A stretch of DNA of 64,000 nucleotides from Aquisphaera giovannonii (GCF_008087625.1 NZ_CP042997.1:7006001-7070000); one strand, 5' to 3'; positions 7,895-17,331 are shown, counted from the stretch's first letter. Numbers and translations are program-made. Notes: a model not told the origin generated them from the letters alone.

Positions 7895-9184
7895 ATGAGC
7901 GCTCGGCGGACGACGATGCGGGACGTGGTCGTGGGCCTGGTGGTCCTGGCGGCCGTCGGGGGGCTGCTCGCCCTGATGGGCAAGGCCAGCGACGGGCCGG
8001 GCTTCCTGGCGCGGCAGAAGACCGTGGACGTGATCTTCCGGGATGGCCAGGGCATCCGCGTCGGCAGCCCGGTCCGCGTGGCCGGCCTGGACGCGGGGAA
8101 CGTCGTGGACCTGGACCTCGTGAAGGTGAAGGACGTGCTCTGCGCCCGGGTCCGCATCTCCCTGCCGGCGAACCTGCTGGAGAAGCTGCCGCAGGACTCC
8201 AAGATCTCGATCAGCCCCGGCCTCACGGGCATGAGCCACGTCAACATCGTCGCCGCCGGGCAATCGCAGGCGACGCTCACCCCCGGGCAGCAGGTCTGGG
8301 GCGTGGAGAGCTCGTTCTTCGACCCGATCATCGAGCAGGTGGGGCTGGGGCCCGTGGAGCGCAGCCACCTGTCGCACACGATCGCCGAGGTGCGGGAGAC
8401 GGTCGACACGGTCGGCCCGAAGCTCCGCCAGGTGCTGACGACGCTCTCGGACACCACGAGCAACCTGAAGGGCCTGAGCGACTCCATCCGGCCGGCCGTC
8501 GAGAACACGATCGGGCACGTGGAGGACCTCTCGCGGCGGATCGCCGCCAACGGGGCGAAGATCGAGTCCACGCTGGCGAGGGTCGAGTCGATCACCCGCC
8601 AGGCGGACGGCATCCTCGCGGAGAACCGCGAGAACGTCGCCGCGACCGTGGGGTCGGTCCGGAACATCGCGGCGTCGGTGGACGACGTCATCGTCAAGGA
8701 CCGGGTGAAGGTGGAGAAGCTCCTCGACGGCGCGGACATGACCCGGGCGAGGGCCGACCGCGTGCTCTACCGTGCGGACCTGATCGCGGAGCAGGCGGTC
8801 CAGATCGTCACCCACAACCGGGCGGACATCGAGCGGTCGATCGCGAACGTCCGCGACGCCACCGATTGGGGGAACAAGCTCGTCCAGAAGATCTTCTCCA
8901 ACCCGTTCGTGCTGAGCCCGTTCTACAAGCCCAACAATGAAGACCTCCGCGTGCAGGCGGTCTACGACGCGGCCCAGGTGTGGACGAAGGGCGCGCAGGA
9001 GTTCAACGACGCGGTGAAGGAGCTGGCCGCGGTGCAGGCCCAGGCGAAGACGCCGGAGCAGCAGCAGGAGGTGGCCGCCCTCCAGGCGAAGGCCATGGCG
9101 ATGGCGGACCGGCTGAACATGACCTCCGCCGCCCTCGCGGACGGCCTGAAGAGGCCGGCGAGCACCTCGCGGCGGCTGCGGTAG
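7895..9184 (+). CDS. MlaD-type MCE-domain protein
   Basis: The 429-residue protein has a single N-terminal membrane anchor (residues about 9-27, VVVGLVVLAAVGGLLALMG), then an MCE domain at about 38-125 (KTVDVIFRDGQGIRVGSPVR, VAGLDAGNVVDLDL). A long helical region to about residue 400 is rich in coiled-coil heptads with repeated T, S and V. MCE proteins form hexameric rings or tubes that bind lipids between membranes, and the helical tail is the part that forms needle-like tunnels in long members. ATG 7895 follows GGGGAGGGG; a longer start at 7835 lacks support. It pairs with the MlaE-type permease upstream. Confidence 0.8.
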   Translation: MSARRTTMRDVVVGLVVLAAVGGLLALMGKASDGPGFLARQKTVDVIFRDGQGIRVGSPVRVAGLDAGNVVDLDLVKVKDVLCARVRISLPANLLEKLPQDSKISISPGLTGMSHVNIVAAGQSQATLTPGQQVWGVESSFFDPIIEQVGLGPVERSHLSHTIAEVRETVDTVGPKLRQVLTTLSDTTSNLKGLSDSIRPAVENTIGHVEDLSRRIAANGAKIESTLARVESITRQADGILAENRENVAATVGSVRNIAASVDDVIVKDRVKVEKLLDGADMTRARADRVLYRADLIAEQAVQIVTHNRADIERSIANVRDATDWGNKLVQKIFSNPFVLSPFYKPNNEDLRVQAVYDAAQVWTKGAQEFNDAVKELAAVQAQAKTPEQQQEVAALQAKAMAMADRLNMTSAALADGLKRPASTSRRLR

Positions 9185-9431
9185 GGCCGGCCGGAACCGG
9201 AGTCGGCTGGAGAAACCGGATTTTCCTTCAATTCCCACCCGCCCCCACGCCGATAAGACAGTCAGCACGCTCGAACAGGGCGTCGTTGGTGTGGACGGAG
9301 ACCGGAGTCAGGAGATCCGACTGTCGTCAGCCGGCTCACTCGCTCAAGCAGGCTCCGATTGACTACATTCGAGCAACACCCGGAACTGCAAGGGTGGAGC
9401 CGTCGGTCCGAGCACCACTTTGGAGGTCCTA

Positions 9432-9716
9432 ATGGAAATCTTCGGTGCAGGGGGGACGCAGGGCCCTCAGCCTATCTACCCGCGGCTGGCCGCTTTCAGC
9501 GTGGACGCCGGACAGACGGTGCACGCCGGGGCGCCCCGAGACCACGTCGAGATCTCCCCGCTGGGGCAGATGCTGGACGGCATCAGCCGGCTGCCGGAGA
9601 TCCGGCACGAGAAGGTGGAGGAGATCCGCCGCCAGATCGCGTCCGGGGCCTACGAGACGCCGGAGAAGCTGGAGCTGGCGCTCGACCGGATGATGGACGA
9701 GATGATGGGGCGCTGA
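9432..9716 (+). CDS. FlgM-like anti-sigma-28 factor
   Basis: A 94-residue protein from ATG 9432, preceded by GGAGG at 9422-9426. The N-terminal 45 residues are low-complexity. The C-terminal half, SPLGQMLDGISRLPEIRHEK then VEEIRRQIASGAYETPEKLE, is the FlgM signature that binds the flagellar sigma factor FliA until the hook is finished and FlgM is exported. No flagellar structural gene is visible in the window, so it is an isolated copy. The next gene encodes a secretion/pilus ATPase, so a regulatory link to surface motility is possible but not shown. Confidence 0.75.
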   Translation: MEIFGAGGTQGPQPIYPRLAAFSVDAGQTVHAGAPRDHVEISPLGQMLDGISRLPEIRHEKVEEIRRQIASGAYETPEKLELALDRMMDEMMGR

Positions 9717-9979
9717 TCCGCCCGGGCCTCGTCGCCGGATCGGATCCTGGATAAACGATAGGCCGGCGCCCGGGAGATGGACTCCATCCCCGGGCGGCGG
9801 CCCTTGTCCGTTTGCGGCCGTGCCGGCCGGGGCTCTCCCGCCGAAAACCCCGAGGGTGTCATGCAACCGCTTGGAAAACCCGGCGGCGTTGCCCACAATG
9901 CTCCCGGTTCGACGTGGGGCCTCACCCGTCGAAGACCCCTCCGGGGATGGCGCAGCGACGACACCGAGGAGCCCAGGCC

Positions 9980-11551
9980 GTGGACTCAGTGCATTCGACC
10001 CCGACCCCTCCCCCCCTGAAGCCGGCGGTCCCGGCCAAGCAGGAAGGGTGGTCGCCCGCCCCGGGCGCCCCGCCGCTCTCCCCGGAGGAGGAGGCGCTCG
10101 TCCACGCGCTGATCCGCCGAGGGCTCGTGACGAGCGACCAGCTCCGGACGGCCCAGCAATACGGGGTGGAACGGGGCCGCGACCTCCGCCAGGCCATCCT
10201 GGAGATGAACCTGATCTCCCCGGAGCTGCTCAACCAGCTCGCCTTCGAGCGGCTGGCGGCCATCGCCGGCGACGCCCCCGGGGCCGCCGGGGGCGCGAAC
10301 GTGCCGGTGCCGACGGGCCCCGCGCCGCTGTCCCCGGACCGGACGCAGCACCACCGGGACATCCGCAAGGAGCTCCAGGAGATGCTCCTGACGGCCCCCT
10401 TGCCCGAGGTCGTCGCGCAGATCCTCGACCGGGCCTTCGAATGCCGGGCCACGGACATCCACTTCGATTCCCAGGAGACGGGCCTCCGCGTCCGCTTCCG
10501 GATCGACGGCCAGCTCCAGGACATCCTGTTCGTCGAGCCCCAGATCGCCTCGCCGATGATCGGCCGCCTGAAGGTCATGGCGAACCTGAACATCGTCGAG
10601 CGCCGGCACGCCCAGGACGGCCGGATCTCGCTGATGCATCACAACAGGCCCAGGGACCTCCGCCTGGCGACGTTCCCGACGATCTACGGGGAGAAGATCG
10701 TCATCCGGATCCACGAGGTCCTCACCTCGATCGTCGGCTTCACGCACCTGGGGATGAGCCAGCACCAGGCCGAGCTGATCGACCGCCTGGTGGCCCAGCC
10801 CTACGGCGCCGTGCTCGTGGCCGGGCCCGTCGGCGCGGGCAAGACGTCCACCCTGTACAACTGCCTGGAGCGGATCAATTCGCCGCTCCGCAACGTGATG
10901 ACGATCGAGGATCCGATCGAGCACCGGATCCCCGGCGTGAACCAGACCCAGGTGAACACGCAGGGGGAGATGGGCTTCGGCGAGGGCCTGCGGGCGATGC
11001 TCCGCCAGGACCCGGACGTGATCATGATCGGCGAGATCCGCGACGACGAGACCGCGCGGATCGGCATCCGCGCCGCGCTCACCGGCGTGCTCGTCTTCAG
11101 CACGCTCCACGGGTCGGACTCGCCGAGCACGATCAGCAACCTGTACAACTTCGGCATCCCGGGCTACCAGCTCTCGAGCAGCATCCTGGCGATCATCTCC
11201 CAGCGCCTGATCAGGCGGATTTGCCCCTATTGTCGGGTCACCTTCCCGGCCGATGAAAAGGTGCTGGTCGGGCTGGAGCTCGACCCGGACGAGCATCGCG
11301 GCCTCAACCTGCACCGCGGCCTCGGCTGCCCGGCGTGCTTCCAGACCGGATACATGGGGCGCACCGGCATCTTCGAGATCATGGTCGTGGGCGAGGAGCT
11401 GCGGGACCTGATGTTCCAGCAGATCCCCAAGGACGTGCTCCGGCGCGTCGCGGTGGACCTGGGGATGCGCACGCTCAAGCAGAGCGCCGTCGATAAGATC
11501 CTGGATGGGACGACGACCGTGGAAGAGGTTTACCGGGTCGTTTCGTTCTGA
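9980..11551 (+). CDS. GspE/PilB-family secretion or type IV pilus ATPase
   Basis: The protein has 523 residues from GTG 9980, which follows GAGGAG at 9965-9970; an ATG at 9947 is an alternative. It has an N-terminal MshEN-like segment (LIRRGLVTSDQLRTAQQYG), a PilB N2 region (ATDIHFDSQETGLRVRFRID), Walker A GPVGAGKTS at about 282-290, and an Asp box and Walker B (MTIEDPIEHRIPG, DPDVIMIGEIRDDETA). A four-Cys zinc motif follows (ICPYCRV and GCPACFQTGYMGRTG). These hexameric ATPases drive pseudopilin or pilin assembly at the inner membrane. No other secretion gene is adjacent, so type II secretion cannot be told from type IV pilus. Confidence 0.88.
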   Translation: MDSVHSTPTPPPLKPAVPAKQEGWSPAPGAPPLSPEEEALVHALIRRGLVTSDQLRTAQQYGVERGRDLRQAILEMNLISPELLNQLAFERLAAIAGDAPGAAGGANVPVPTGPAPLSPDRTQHHRDIRKELQEMLLTAPLPEVVAQILDRAFECRATDIHFDSQETGLRVRFRIDGQLQDILFVEPQIASPMIGRLKVMANLNIVERRHAQDGRISLMHHNRPRDLRLATFPTIYGEKIVIRIHEVLTSIVGFTHLGMSQHQAELIDRLVAQPYGAVLVAGPVGAGKTSTLYNCLERINSPLRNVMTIEDPIEHRIPGVNQTQVNTQGEMGFGEGLRAMLRQDPDVIMIGEIRDDETARIGIRAALTGVLVFSTLHGSDSPSTISNLYNFGIPGYQLSSSILAIISQRLIRRICPYCRVTFPADEKVLVGLELDPDEHRGLNLHRGLGCPACFQTGYMGRTGIFEIMVVGEELRDLMFQQIPKDVLRRVAVDLGMRTLKQSAVDKILDGTTTVEEVYRVVSF

Positions 11552-11655
11552 TGGCCTCGCGGGGGCAGGATGCCCCCCAGGGCGGATCAGAGAGCCGGGC
11601 GTCCCCGGAGGGGGCTCCGACGGCGGGTCGAGGCGAACCGGCAAGGAGGTCGGTG

Positions 11656-12627
11656 ATGCACGGCAGGAAGCAAGGCAGGGGGGCCGCGGTGGCGGCCCTG
11701 GCGATGGCGGTGGCCGCGGGATCGGCCCGCGCCGACGACAACAACGGCTTCTTCGGGCGGCTCTTCCGGCTGGGGGGCAATCCGTCCGGGGCCTCGAGCC
11801 CCTCATCGTCGGCCTTCCCCGGCCCGGCGTCCAGGCCGTCGGCCAGGCCCGGTGCCGACGCGGCACCCAGGGGCTCGGCCTCCCAGTTCGGGGACATCGG
11901 CCCGAGCACCCCGGGCGGCCCGCTTATCCCGCCGGCCGGCTCGCAGGCCCGGCCCCCGGCCGTCACCCCGGCCATCGGGCCGGTCTCCGGCGAGGGGCCG
12001 TCCACCCCGGATATCCCGCCGGCCCAGGGGGCCCAGCCGCGACTCACGCCCCGCGCCCGCGTCAGCGCGGCGGTCACCACGGCGGACCCGCTCCTGACCC
12101 GCATGGCCCTGGGCAAGTCCAACGACGGCAACACCTTCGGGATGTTCATGCAGGTCTTCGCGGACGGCACGGTCATCGATTCCGAGGGCGTCCACCGGGT
12201 GGGCCAGGCGGACCTGAAGCCGCTCGTCGAGGCGATCCAGAACGGCGAGCTGTCGAAAGTCCGGGGCCATTGCGGAACCCCGTCGAATGACTTCATCGAA
12301 TATGTGCACGTCGTGATCTACGAGCGGCGGATGGGCCGGCTCCAGGCCCATTCGTTCTCGTACGCCGGGAATCCGCAGGGGTGCGACAACGGCATCCGCT
12401 ACCTCCACACGGCCCTGGAGAACCTCCAGACCAAGCTCAGCCGCCCGCCCGCGGTGGCCGCGAACTCCGCCCCCGGGGCGGTCACGTCGGCCGCCTCGAT
12501 GGCGTCGCCGGCCCCGACCTCGGCCGGCGGAACGGCCGTCTTCAGCGCCCCGCCGCTCCCCGACCCGGCGACCCCGGCCACGTCCGGCGCCGCGACGATC
12601 CCGCTGAGCCCCGAGCCCCCGCGTTGA
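11656..12627 (+). CDS. Secreted Pro/Ser/Ala-rich protein of unknown function
   Basis: ATG 11656 follows AAGGAGG by a good distance. The first 26 residues form a signal peptide (GAAVAALAMAVAAGSARA then DD). Residues about 35-150 are Pro/Ser/Gly/Ala-rich and low in complexity. A compact domain spans about 150-265, including ADPLLTRMALGKSNDGNTFG, MFMQVFADGTVIDSEGVHRV and CGTPSNDFIEYVHVVIYERR. I do not recognise this domain; it looks folded and conserved in style, with a Cys pair (HCGTP and QGCDNG). The tail is again low-complexity. It lies 104 bp after the ATPase gene and may be co-transcribed with it. An envelope role is inferred only from the signal peptide. Confidence 0.6.
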   Translation: MHGRKQGRGAAVAALAMAVAAGSARADDNNGFFGRLFRLGGNPSGASSPSSSAFPGPASRPSARPGADAAPRGSASQFGDIGPSTPGGPLIPPAGSQARPPAVTPAIGPVSGEGPSTPDIPPAQGAQPRLTPRARVSAAVTTADPLLTRMALGKSNDGNTFGMFMQVFADGTVIDSEGVHRVGQADLKPLVEAIQNGELSKVRGHCGTPSNDFIEYVHVVIYERRMGRLQAHSFSYAGNPQGCDNGIRYLHTALENLQTKLSRPPAVAANSAPGAVTSAASMASPAPTSAGGTAVFSAPPLPDPATPATSGAATIPLSPEPPR

Positions 12628-12782
12628 AGCCCGGGCGGCCCGCCCGGGGGGAACGCGATCCTCCGGGCGGGGCGTGACGGCCCCGCCTCATTCGGCCCGG
12701 GAATGGCTGCCTCGGGGATTCGCCCGTGCGTATGATCGGATAGCGGGCACCATCCGACAGACGCTCCAACCGGGTTCGCACC

Positions 12783-13265
12783 ATGGCCGAGCGACACACG
12801 ATCGACTTCGACTGGGATGCCTTCAACGTCCTCACCGACCACGACGCCCGGACGATCACGCTCCAATTCGAGCGTACCCTGGACGGCCTGGGGCCGCTGA
12901 GCCCTTGTGCGGCGGCGGTCCTCGCCGACATACGTCGACGCTTCGGCGACGGCCTCCTCGGCCGGCTTCGCCGTCGTCTCGCGGATCAACGGTCCCCGTT
13001 CGAGCTCGCCCGCTCCCCCACAACGCATCCGGACGGCCCGCATGCGGTCCGCTTCGTCCTGGCGGTCCGCGACGGGTTCCGGACGGATTCCGCGCTCTCG
13101 ACGCTCCTCGAATTCCTTCGGGGCCGGCCGGGATTTCGCCGGATCACCGGCCCGCCGCTGGATCCCGACGAGCCGCACGAACCACACCCCGCGCCGGCCG
13201 CCGACGCATCGACGGCTGCACAAGCCACGCTCCTGACGATGCTCCGCCGACGTCGGAGCGGCTGA
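12783..13265 (+). CDS. Hypothetical protein, 160 residues
   Basis: It starts at ATG 12783 with MAERHTIDFDWDAFNVLTDH. No signal peptide or membrane segment is visible. It is Arg-rich and mostly helical by composition, with ALSTLLEFLRGRPGFRRI and a Pro/His-rich linker (PDEPHEPHPAPAA) near the C-terminus. No family is recognised. Codon use has the strong third-position G/C bias of neighbouring genes, which favours a real gene. No clear Shine-Dalgarno sequence precedes it. Confidence 0.45.
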   Translation: MAERHTIDFDWDAFNVLTDHDARTITLQFERTLDGLGPLSPCAAAVLADIRRRFGDGLLGRLRRRLADQRSPFELARSPTTHPDGPHAVRFVLAVRDGFRTDSALSTLLEFLRGRPGFRRITGPPLDPDEPHEPHPAPAADASTAAQATLLTMLRRRRSG

Positions 13266-13600
13266 GTCGATACACTGCCCCGCACCCCGCCTTGGCCCGG
13301 GCGTTTCCCCGGGTCTCCCCACCTTCCCGATTCATCGGCAGTCGGGTTCATCGCCGGGGCCGGACTGATGCGGGGCACACGCGGGAGGCGGGAAATTGTC
13401 AATCGAATCCCGAAATTCCTCACAGCCCGAGCGACTGGCGATCGATAAGAACTCCACAGAGACCGGTCGGGTTGAACAGTGAGAGTCGCCGGAACGATCG
13501 GTCGAGATTCGGTCCAGAAACGGTCCCGGCGCCAGTAGGCCGGAGAGGCGGGAGGGCCTCCCGGCGCGTTTCGCGCACGATCCCAAGGAGGGGAAAGACA
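13266..13600. other. Noncoding interval upstream of the lipoprotein gene
   Basis: No gene is supported. A plus-strand frame is open through this stretch into the next gene, but its composition and lack of a ribosome site argue that it is chance. Somewhat lower G+C around 13395-13480 may hold the promoter of the following gene; AAGGAGGGG at 13584-13592 is its ribosome site. Confidence 0.4.
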
Positions 13601-14272
13601 ATGTTCCAATCCGCGCGGCACCGGAGCCCGATGACCCCGCGCTGGGTTCGCGGCCTGATGGCGGGTGCCTTCCTGGCCATGATCTCCACCACGCACGTCG
13701 GATGTGGCCTGAGCTACGTCTTCCGCAGCATCTCCCCGCTCCACCCGACCGGCTGGTCGTTCGCCTGGCCGATCCTCCCCTCGCAGTCGCAGCGGCTCGA
13801 GGAGGACATGAAGCGCGAGGAGCGCGATCGGGTGCCGATCCTCGATCCGATCCCGGCCGACGGCATGGGGGCGGCCTGCCTCGACCCGCCGAGCGAGGAA
13901 GAGGTCTGGAACAAGGTGCCCAAGTTCAAGAACGGCTCCCCGGTCTTCTACGAGACGCAGCGGAACAACGTCCGCATCCTGATCGAGAAGATCGGCGAGA
14001 AGGTTGATCCCTGCAAGATCTACCCCCTGGCCGGCCCGTGCCAGCTCGTGCACTGCCACTACAAGGGCACGATCTATTACGACGAGCTGTACTGGTCGGA
14101 CTACCCGATCCCGTTCAACCACGTCGCCCACAGGGTCGAGGTCGTCTACATCGACAAGGACCACCTCCGCCGCTGCGGCGGACCGGACAACGTGGACCGT
14201 CCGCCGGCCCCGATCGGGGTGAACCCGGCGGCCGCGGCCGCCAACTACACCGGGCCCGCCGTCGGGCGTTGA
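13601..14272 (+). CDS. Putative lipoprotein of unknown function
   Basis: This 223-residue protein has a clear ribosome site (AAGGAGGGGAAAG) just before ATG 13601. The N-terminal signal (GLMAGAFLAMISTTHVGCGL) ends in a lipobox-like HVGC, so Cys about 32 may be lipidated. The mature part holds FAWPILPSQSQRLEEDMKRE, YETQRNNVRILIEKIGEKVD and CQLVHCHYKGTIYYDELYW, with several Cys residues (DPCKIYPLAGPCQLVHC) that could form disulphides or bind metal. I do not recognise the family. A strong hairpin follows its stop. Confidence 0.65.
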   Translation: MFQSARHRSPMTPRWVRGLMAGAFLAMISTTHVGCGLSYVFRSISPLHPTGWSFAWPILPSQSQRLEEDMKREERDRVPILDPIPADGMGAACLDPPSEEEVWNKVPKFKNGSPVFYETQRNNVRILIEKIGEKVDPCKIYPLAGPCQLVHCHYKGTIYYDELYWSDYPIPFNHVAHRVEVVYIDKDHLRRCGGPDNVDRPPAPIGVNPAAAAANYTGPAVGR

Positions 14273-14333
14273 CCCGGCGGCCCGCGACGCACGACGGCAG
14301 GCGCGACGGGACGGACCGATCCCGACCGATCAA

Positions 14334-14364
14334 CCGGCCTCCCCGGTCCATCCGGGGAGGCCGG
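14334..14364. terminator. Hairpin terminator between convergent genes
   Basis: A perfect 13-bp stem, CCGGCCTCCCCGG with CCGGGGAGGCCGG, surrounds a TCCAT loop. It sits 60 bp after the plus-strand lipoprotein gene and 23 bp beyond the end of the minus-strand deacetylase gene, so it can act for both. There is no long U tract on either side. Confidence 0.6.
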
Positions 14365-14386
14365 CTTCATGCGCGGGGCCGCGGGG

Positions 14387-15310
14387 TCACGGCTTGCCGA
14401 AGAAGGGGAAGATAGCCATGAGCTCCTCCTTCGAGGGTTGGCTGCCGTACTCGCAGACCTCGAAGGCCTCGGCGAACTTCACGGCCTTCCCGCCGTCCGG
14501 GCCGAGGAGCTCCACCAGCTTGCCGCGGAACCGGTCGGCGGTGGCGGCGGCCCGGCCTTCCATCCGCTTCCGGCTGAAGGCCAGCCGTCCCTCCCGGTCG
14601 GACGGCACCTGGTCCAGGTAGTTGAAGAGCCAGGGATTCCATTCGTAGAACTGGGACTCGAGCGCGTCGTAGCAGGCCACCTTCTTCTCCATGACCGGGT
14701 CGAGCGGGACGACGACGTCCGGGGAGAACGGGTTGGGCTTCTGGAAGTTGTCCTCGCAGTAGAGGAAGACCGGGTTCTTGCGGAGCGACGGGACGTCAGG
14801 GCAGAAGCTCGGGACGATCACCATGAAGGCCGCGTCCTGCACGAGGACGGCGGTGTAGCGGTGGTCGGGATGGTAGTCGTTGGTGCGGGGCGAGATGACG
14901 ACGTCGGCCTGCCACTCGCGGATCTTGCGGGTGAGGGTGCGGCGATTCTCGAGCGTCGGCATCAGCTCGCCATCGTGGATATCCAGGACTTCGGTCTCGA
15001 TGCCCAGGATCTTCGCGCACCGCTTGACCTCCGCGGCCCGCCGGCGGGCGAGCGGCGCGCCGGCGATCTGGTGATGGCCGATGTCGCCGTTGGTGACGCT
15101 CACGAACTTGACCTTGTAGCCGAGCCCGGCCCAGCGCGCGGCCGTCCCGCCCGCGGCCAGCTCGCAATCGTCGGGGTGGGCCCCGAAGACGATGACCCGG
15201 AGGGGCTTCGGATCCGCGGCCAGGGCCGGCGGCGGGGCGAGGGCGAGGAGCACGGCCAGTGCCCCGAGGACGCGGGCGGCCGCGCGGGCCGTCATCGCTC
15301 GTGCGTTCAT
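14387..15310 (-). CDS. PIG-L/LmbE-family deacetylase, secreted
   Basis: 307 residues from ATG 15310, with AGGAGTG just upstream on the coding strand. A signal peptide covers residues about 1-31 (VLGALAVLLALAPPPALAA). The PIG-L motif VIVFGAHPDDCELAAGG (AHPDD at 44-48) supplies the metal ligands and catalytic Asp, and DYHPDHRYTA carries the second conserved His region. The family hydrolyses N-acetyl groups from glucosamine-type sugars or related small molecules through a zinc-bound water. The full-length fold is present. The export signal suggests it acts outside the cytoplasm, so a cell-wall or environmental sugar is more likely than a cytosolic thiol precursor. The exact substrate is unknown. 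Confidence 0.85.
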   Translation of the reverse strand: MNARAMTARAAARVLGALAVLLALAPPPALAADPKPLRVIVFGAHPDDCELAAGGTAARWAGLGYKVKFVSVTNGDIGHHQIAGAPLARRRAAEVKRCAKILGIETEVLDIHDGELMPTLENRRTLTRKIREWQADVVISPRTNDYHPDHRYTAVLVQDAAFMVIVPSFCPDVPSLRKNPVFLYCEDNFQKPNPFSPDVVVPLDPVMEKKVACYDALESQFYEWNPWLFNYLDQVPSDREGRLAFSRKRMEGRAAATADRFRGKLVELLGPDGGKAVKFAEAFEVCEYGSQPSKEELMAIFPFFGKP

Positions 15311-15446
15311 GATCCACTCCTGTTGACGTGTCGCCGGGTCGCGAAGGCGCCCCGGATCGGGCCAGCGTAACACGCCCCGGGCGGCCCCACGAGTCGCCGA
15401 CGCCGCGGCTTGCCCTCGGGGAAAACGCCGCCGTAGAATTGACCCC

Positions 15447-17327
15447 ATGAAGACCCCACGAGAGGCACGTCGTCGCCTGTTCATCGCCGCGGTCCTCGCC
15501 CTCCTCCCCCCGCACCGGCCGGACGCGGCGGGGGCCGAGGCCGATCCGCGGGCGGGCCGCGGGGACGAGCGCCCCGGCGAGGTGCTCGAGCGTGCCGGCC
15601 AGCGGGGCCTCGACGGCCGGCTCGCCGGGGATCCCCGATCGGGGTTCTCATTCATCCCCGAGGGCGGCCGCGCGCCGATCCCGCTGAAGGCGGGCGCGGT
15701 CGTCGCCTTCCGGCCGACGGCGGAGACGCCCTCGGCCATCCCGCCCCCGTTCCGCGTCCGCGTGGGCGAGTCGGCGAGCCTCTCGGGGACGATCCGCGAG
15801 CTCGGCGAGGACCGGGTCGCGATCCGCGTCCCCTGGCAGCCTGCCGACGTCCGGATCGTGCGCCGGGCCGTGCAGTCGATCGTCCAGCGTTCCGGCGAGG
15901 CCAAGGTCTTCGCCGATTCGTTCGAGCGGATCGAGCCGTCGCGATGGGCGGCCCGGGGGAGGGCGGAGTTGAGGTCGGCCGCCGAGGGGCGCGGCGTGCG
16001 GCTCGCCGCCCCGGGATCCTCGCTGCTCCATCGCCTCGCCGAGCCGCTGGCGTCCGGGCGCCTGGACGTCGCCTTCCTGGATGACGCCGCGATCGCGCCG
16101 GGACGCCGATGGACCGCGGACCTGACGTTCCGCGGGCCCGCCGGGCCGGCCAGCGTCCGGGTCGTCCTCGGCCGTGACGAGGAGAGCCTGGCCGTGGAGT
16201 GCCCGGACGGCCCGGCCCTCGCGGTGCAGCGGCTCGCCAGGGTCCGGGGCTGGCGGCGGCTCTCCATCCGCTTCGGCCCCGAGCAGACCGAGATCTCCGT
16301 GGACGGCCGAGAGCTGGCCCACGGCAAGGGGCCGTCGGGGCCGCTCGAAGCCTTCGCGTTCCGCGCCGAGGGGCCCGAGGAGGGGAAGGGGGCCGGGGAG
16401 CCCGCCGGACTCATCGGCGGGGTCCAGCTCGTGCGATTCGCCGAGACGCCCGCGAGCCTGGAGATCGACCCGTCGCAGGATGAGGTCCGGCTCGTGGTCG
16501 GGGACCAGCTCTACGGATCGGTCCGCGGGGGCGACGGCGATCGGGTGGAGGTCGTCGTGGACGACAAGGCCGTCGGCGTCGACTGGGACGGCGTCAGCGG
16601 GCTCTATTTCCGCCGCCAGGCCGTGGCCTCTCGCCCCGTCGAGGGCCTGCTGGCCAGGGTGGACTGGCTCGCCACGCCCGGCGAGCCGCAGGCGAGTCGC
16701 GAGCTCGATCACGCGGATGGGGCGATCTCGGCGTTCGACTCCGCGGCCCTCACGCTGGAGACGCCGTACGCGGGCACGCTGGTGATCCCTCGCGGCCGGC
16801 TCACGCGCATCCGCCTGGATGACGCGGCCTGGCGCGTGGTCATCGATCCGGCGGCACATCACCTGGGGGATAACGTCTCGACCTCGCCCCCGCTCCTCGA
16901 TCCCCCGCTGCCCGAGGGCGGGCTGCTCGTCCGCAGCTTCGACCTGCCCGAGGCCCCGGCGGCCGATCGTCCGGCCTTCGTCGTGCTGGACGTCGTCCAG
17001 GTGGTCGGCGAGGCGGCCGGGTCGGACTTCTCGCCCCTCGTTGCCAGGGGCGAGCTCCGGACGTACGTCGAGGCCAACGGCCGTCGCGTGGATTACATCA
17101 ATCGATATGTTGCGACCTCCAATGAGACGACGGAGAGGATCCGGATCCCCCTGCCGCCGGGCCTGCTGAAGGCGGGCCAGAATGAGCTTCGAATCGTCCA
17201 GACCGGCATCGCCAAGGATCCGACGTGGTTCGATGACCTGGGGATCCTCGGCGTCGCCATCGAGCTGGACGGCCCCCCGACCAGGACGCCGTCCGCCCCC
17301 GCACCGAGCCCCAACGCGAAACCGTGA
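15447..17327 (+). CDS. Large secreted beta-rich protein of unknown function
   Basis: The 626-residue protein opens with MKTPREARRRLFIAAVLALL, a signal peptide with a basic head. The body is beta-rich by composition. Residues about 150-330 look like a concanavalin-type lectin/LamG-like sandwich (VFADSFERIEPSRWAARGRA, RVRGWRRLSIRFGPEQTEIS, VDGRELAHGKGPSG), a fold often found in planctomycete surface proteins. The C-terminal part (residues about 470-610) has a second beta-sandwich-like stretch. No catalytic motif is seen. The gene lies 4 bp before the diadenylate cyclase gene, which suggests co-transcription, though no functional link is evident. Confidence 0.6.
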   Translation: MKTPREARRRLFIAAVLALLPPHRPDAAGAEADPRAGRGDERPGEVLERAGQRGLDGRLAGDPRSGFSFIPEGGRAPIPLKAGAVVAFRPTAETPSAIPPPFRVRVGESASLSGTIRELGEDRVAIRVPWQPADVRIVRRAVQSIVQRSGEAKVFADSFERIEPSRWAARGRAELRSAAEGRGVRLAAPGSSLLHRLAEPLASGRLDVAFLDDAAIAPGRRWTADLTFRGPAGPASVRVVLGRDEESLAVECPDGPALAVQRLARVRGWRRLSIRFGPEQTEISVDGRELAHGKGPSGPLEAFAFRAEGPEEGKGAGEPAGLIGGVQLVRFAETPASLEIDPSQDEVRLVVGDQLYGSVRGGDGDRVEVVVDDKAVGVDWDGVSGLYFRRQAVASRPVEGLLARVDWLATPGEPQASRELDHADGAISAFDSAALTLETPYAGTLVIPRGRLTRIRLDDAAWRVVIDPAAHHLGDNVSTSPPLLDPPLPEGGLLVRSFDLPEAPAADRPAFVVLDVVQVVGEAAGSDFSPLVARGELRTYVEANGRRVDYINRYVATSNETTERIRIPLPPGLLKAGQNELRIVQTGIAKDPTWFDDLGILGVAIELDGPPTRTPSAPAPSPNAKP

Positions 17328-17331
17328 CCCG

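Noticed and set aside
12674-13600. An upstream extension of the lipoprotein frame ending at 14272
   Set aside because: A strong ribosome site and a signal peptide place the start at 13601. The extension overlaps another gene and has shadow-like composition.
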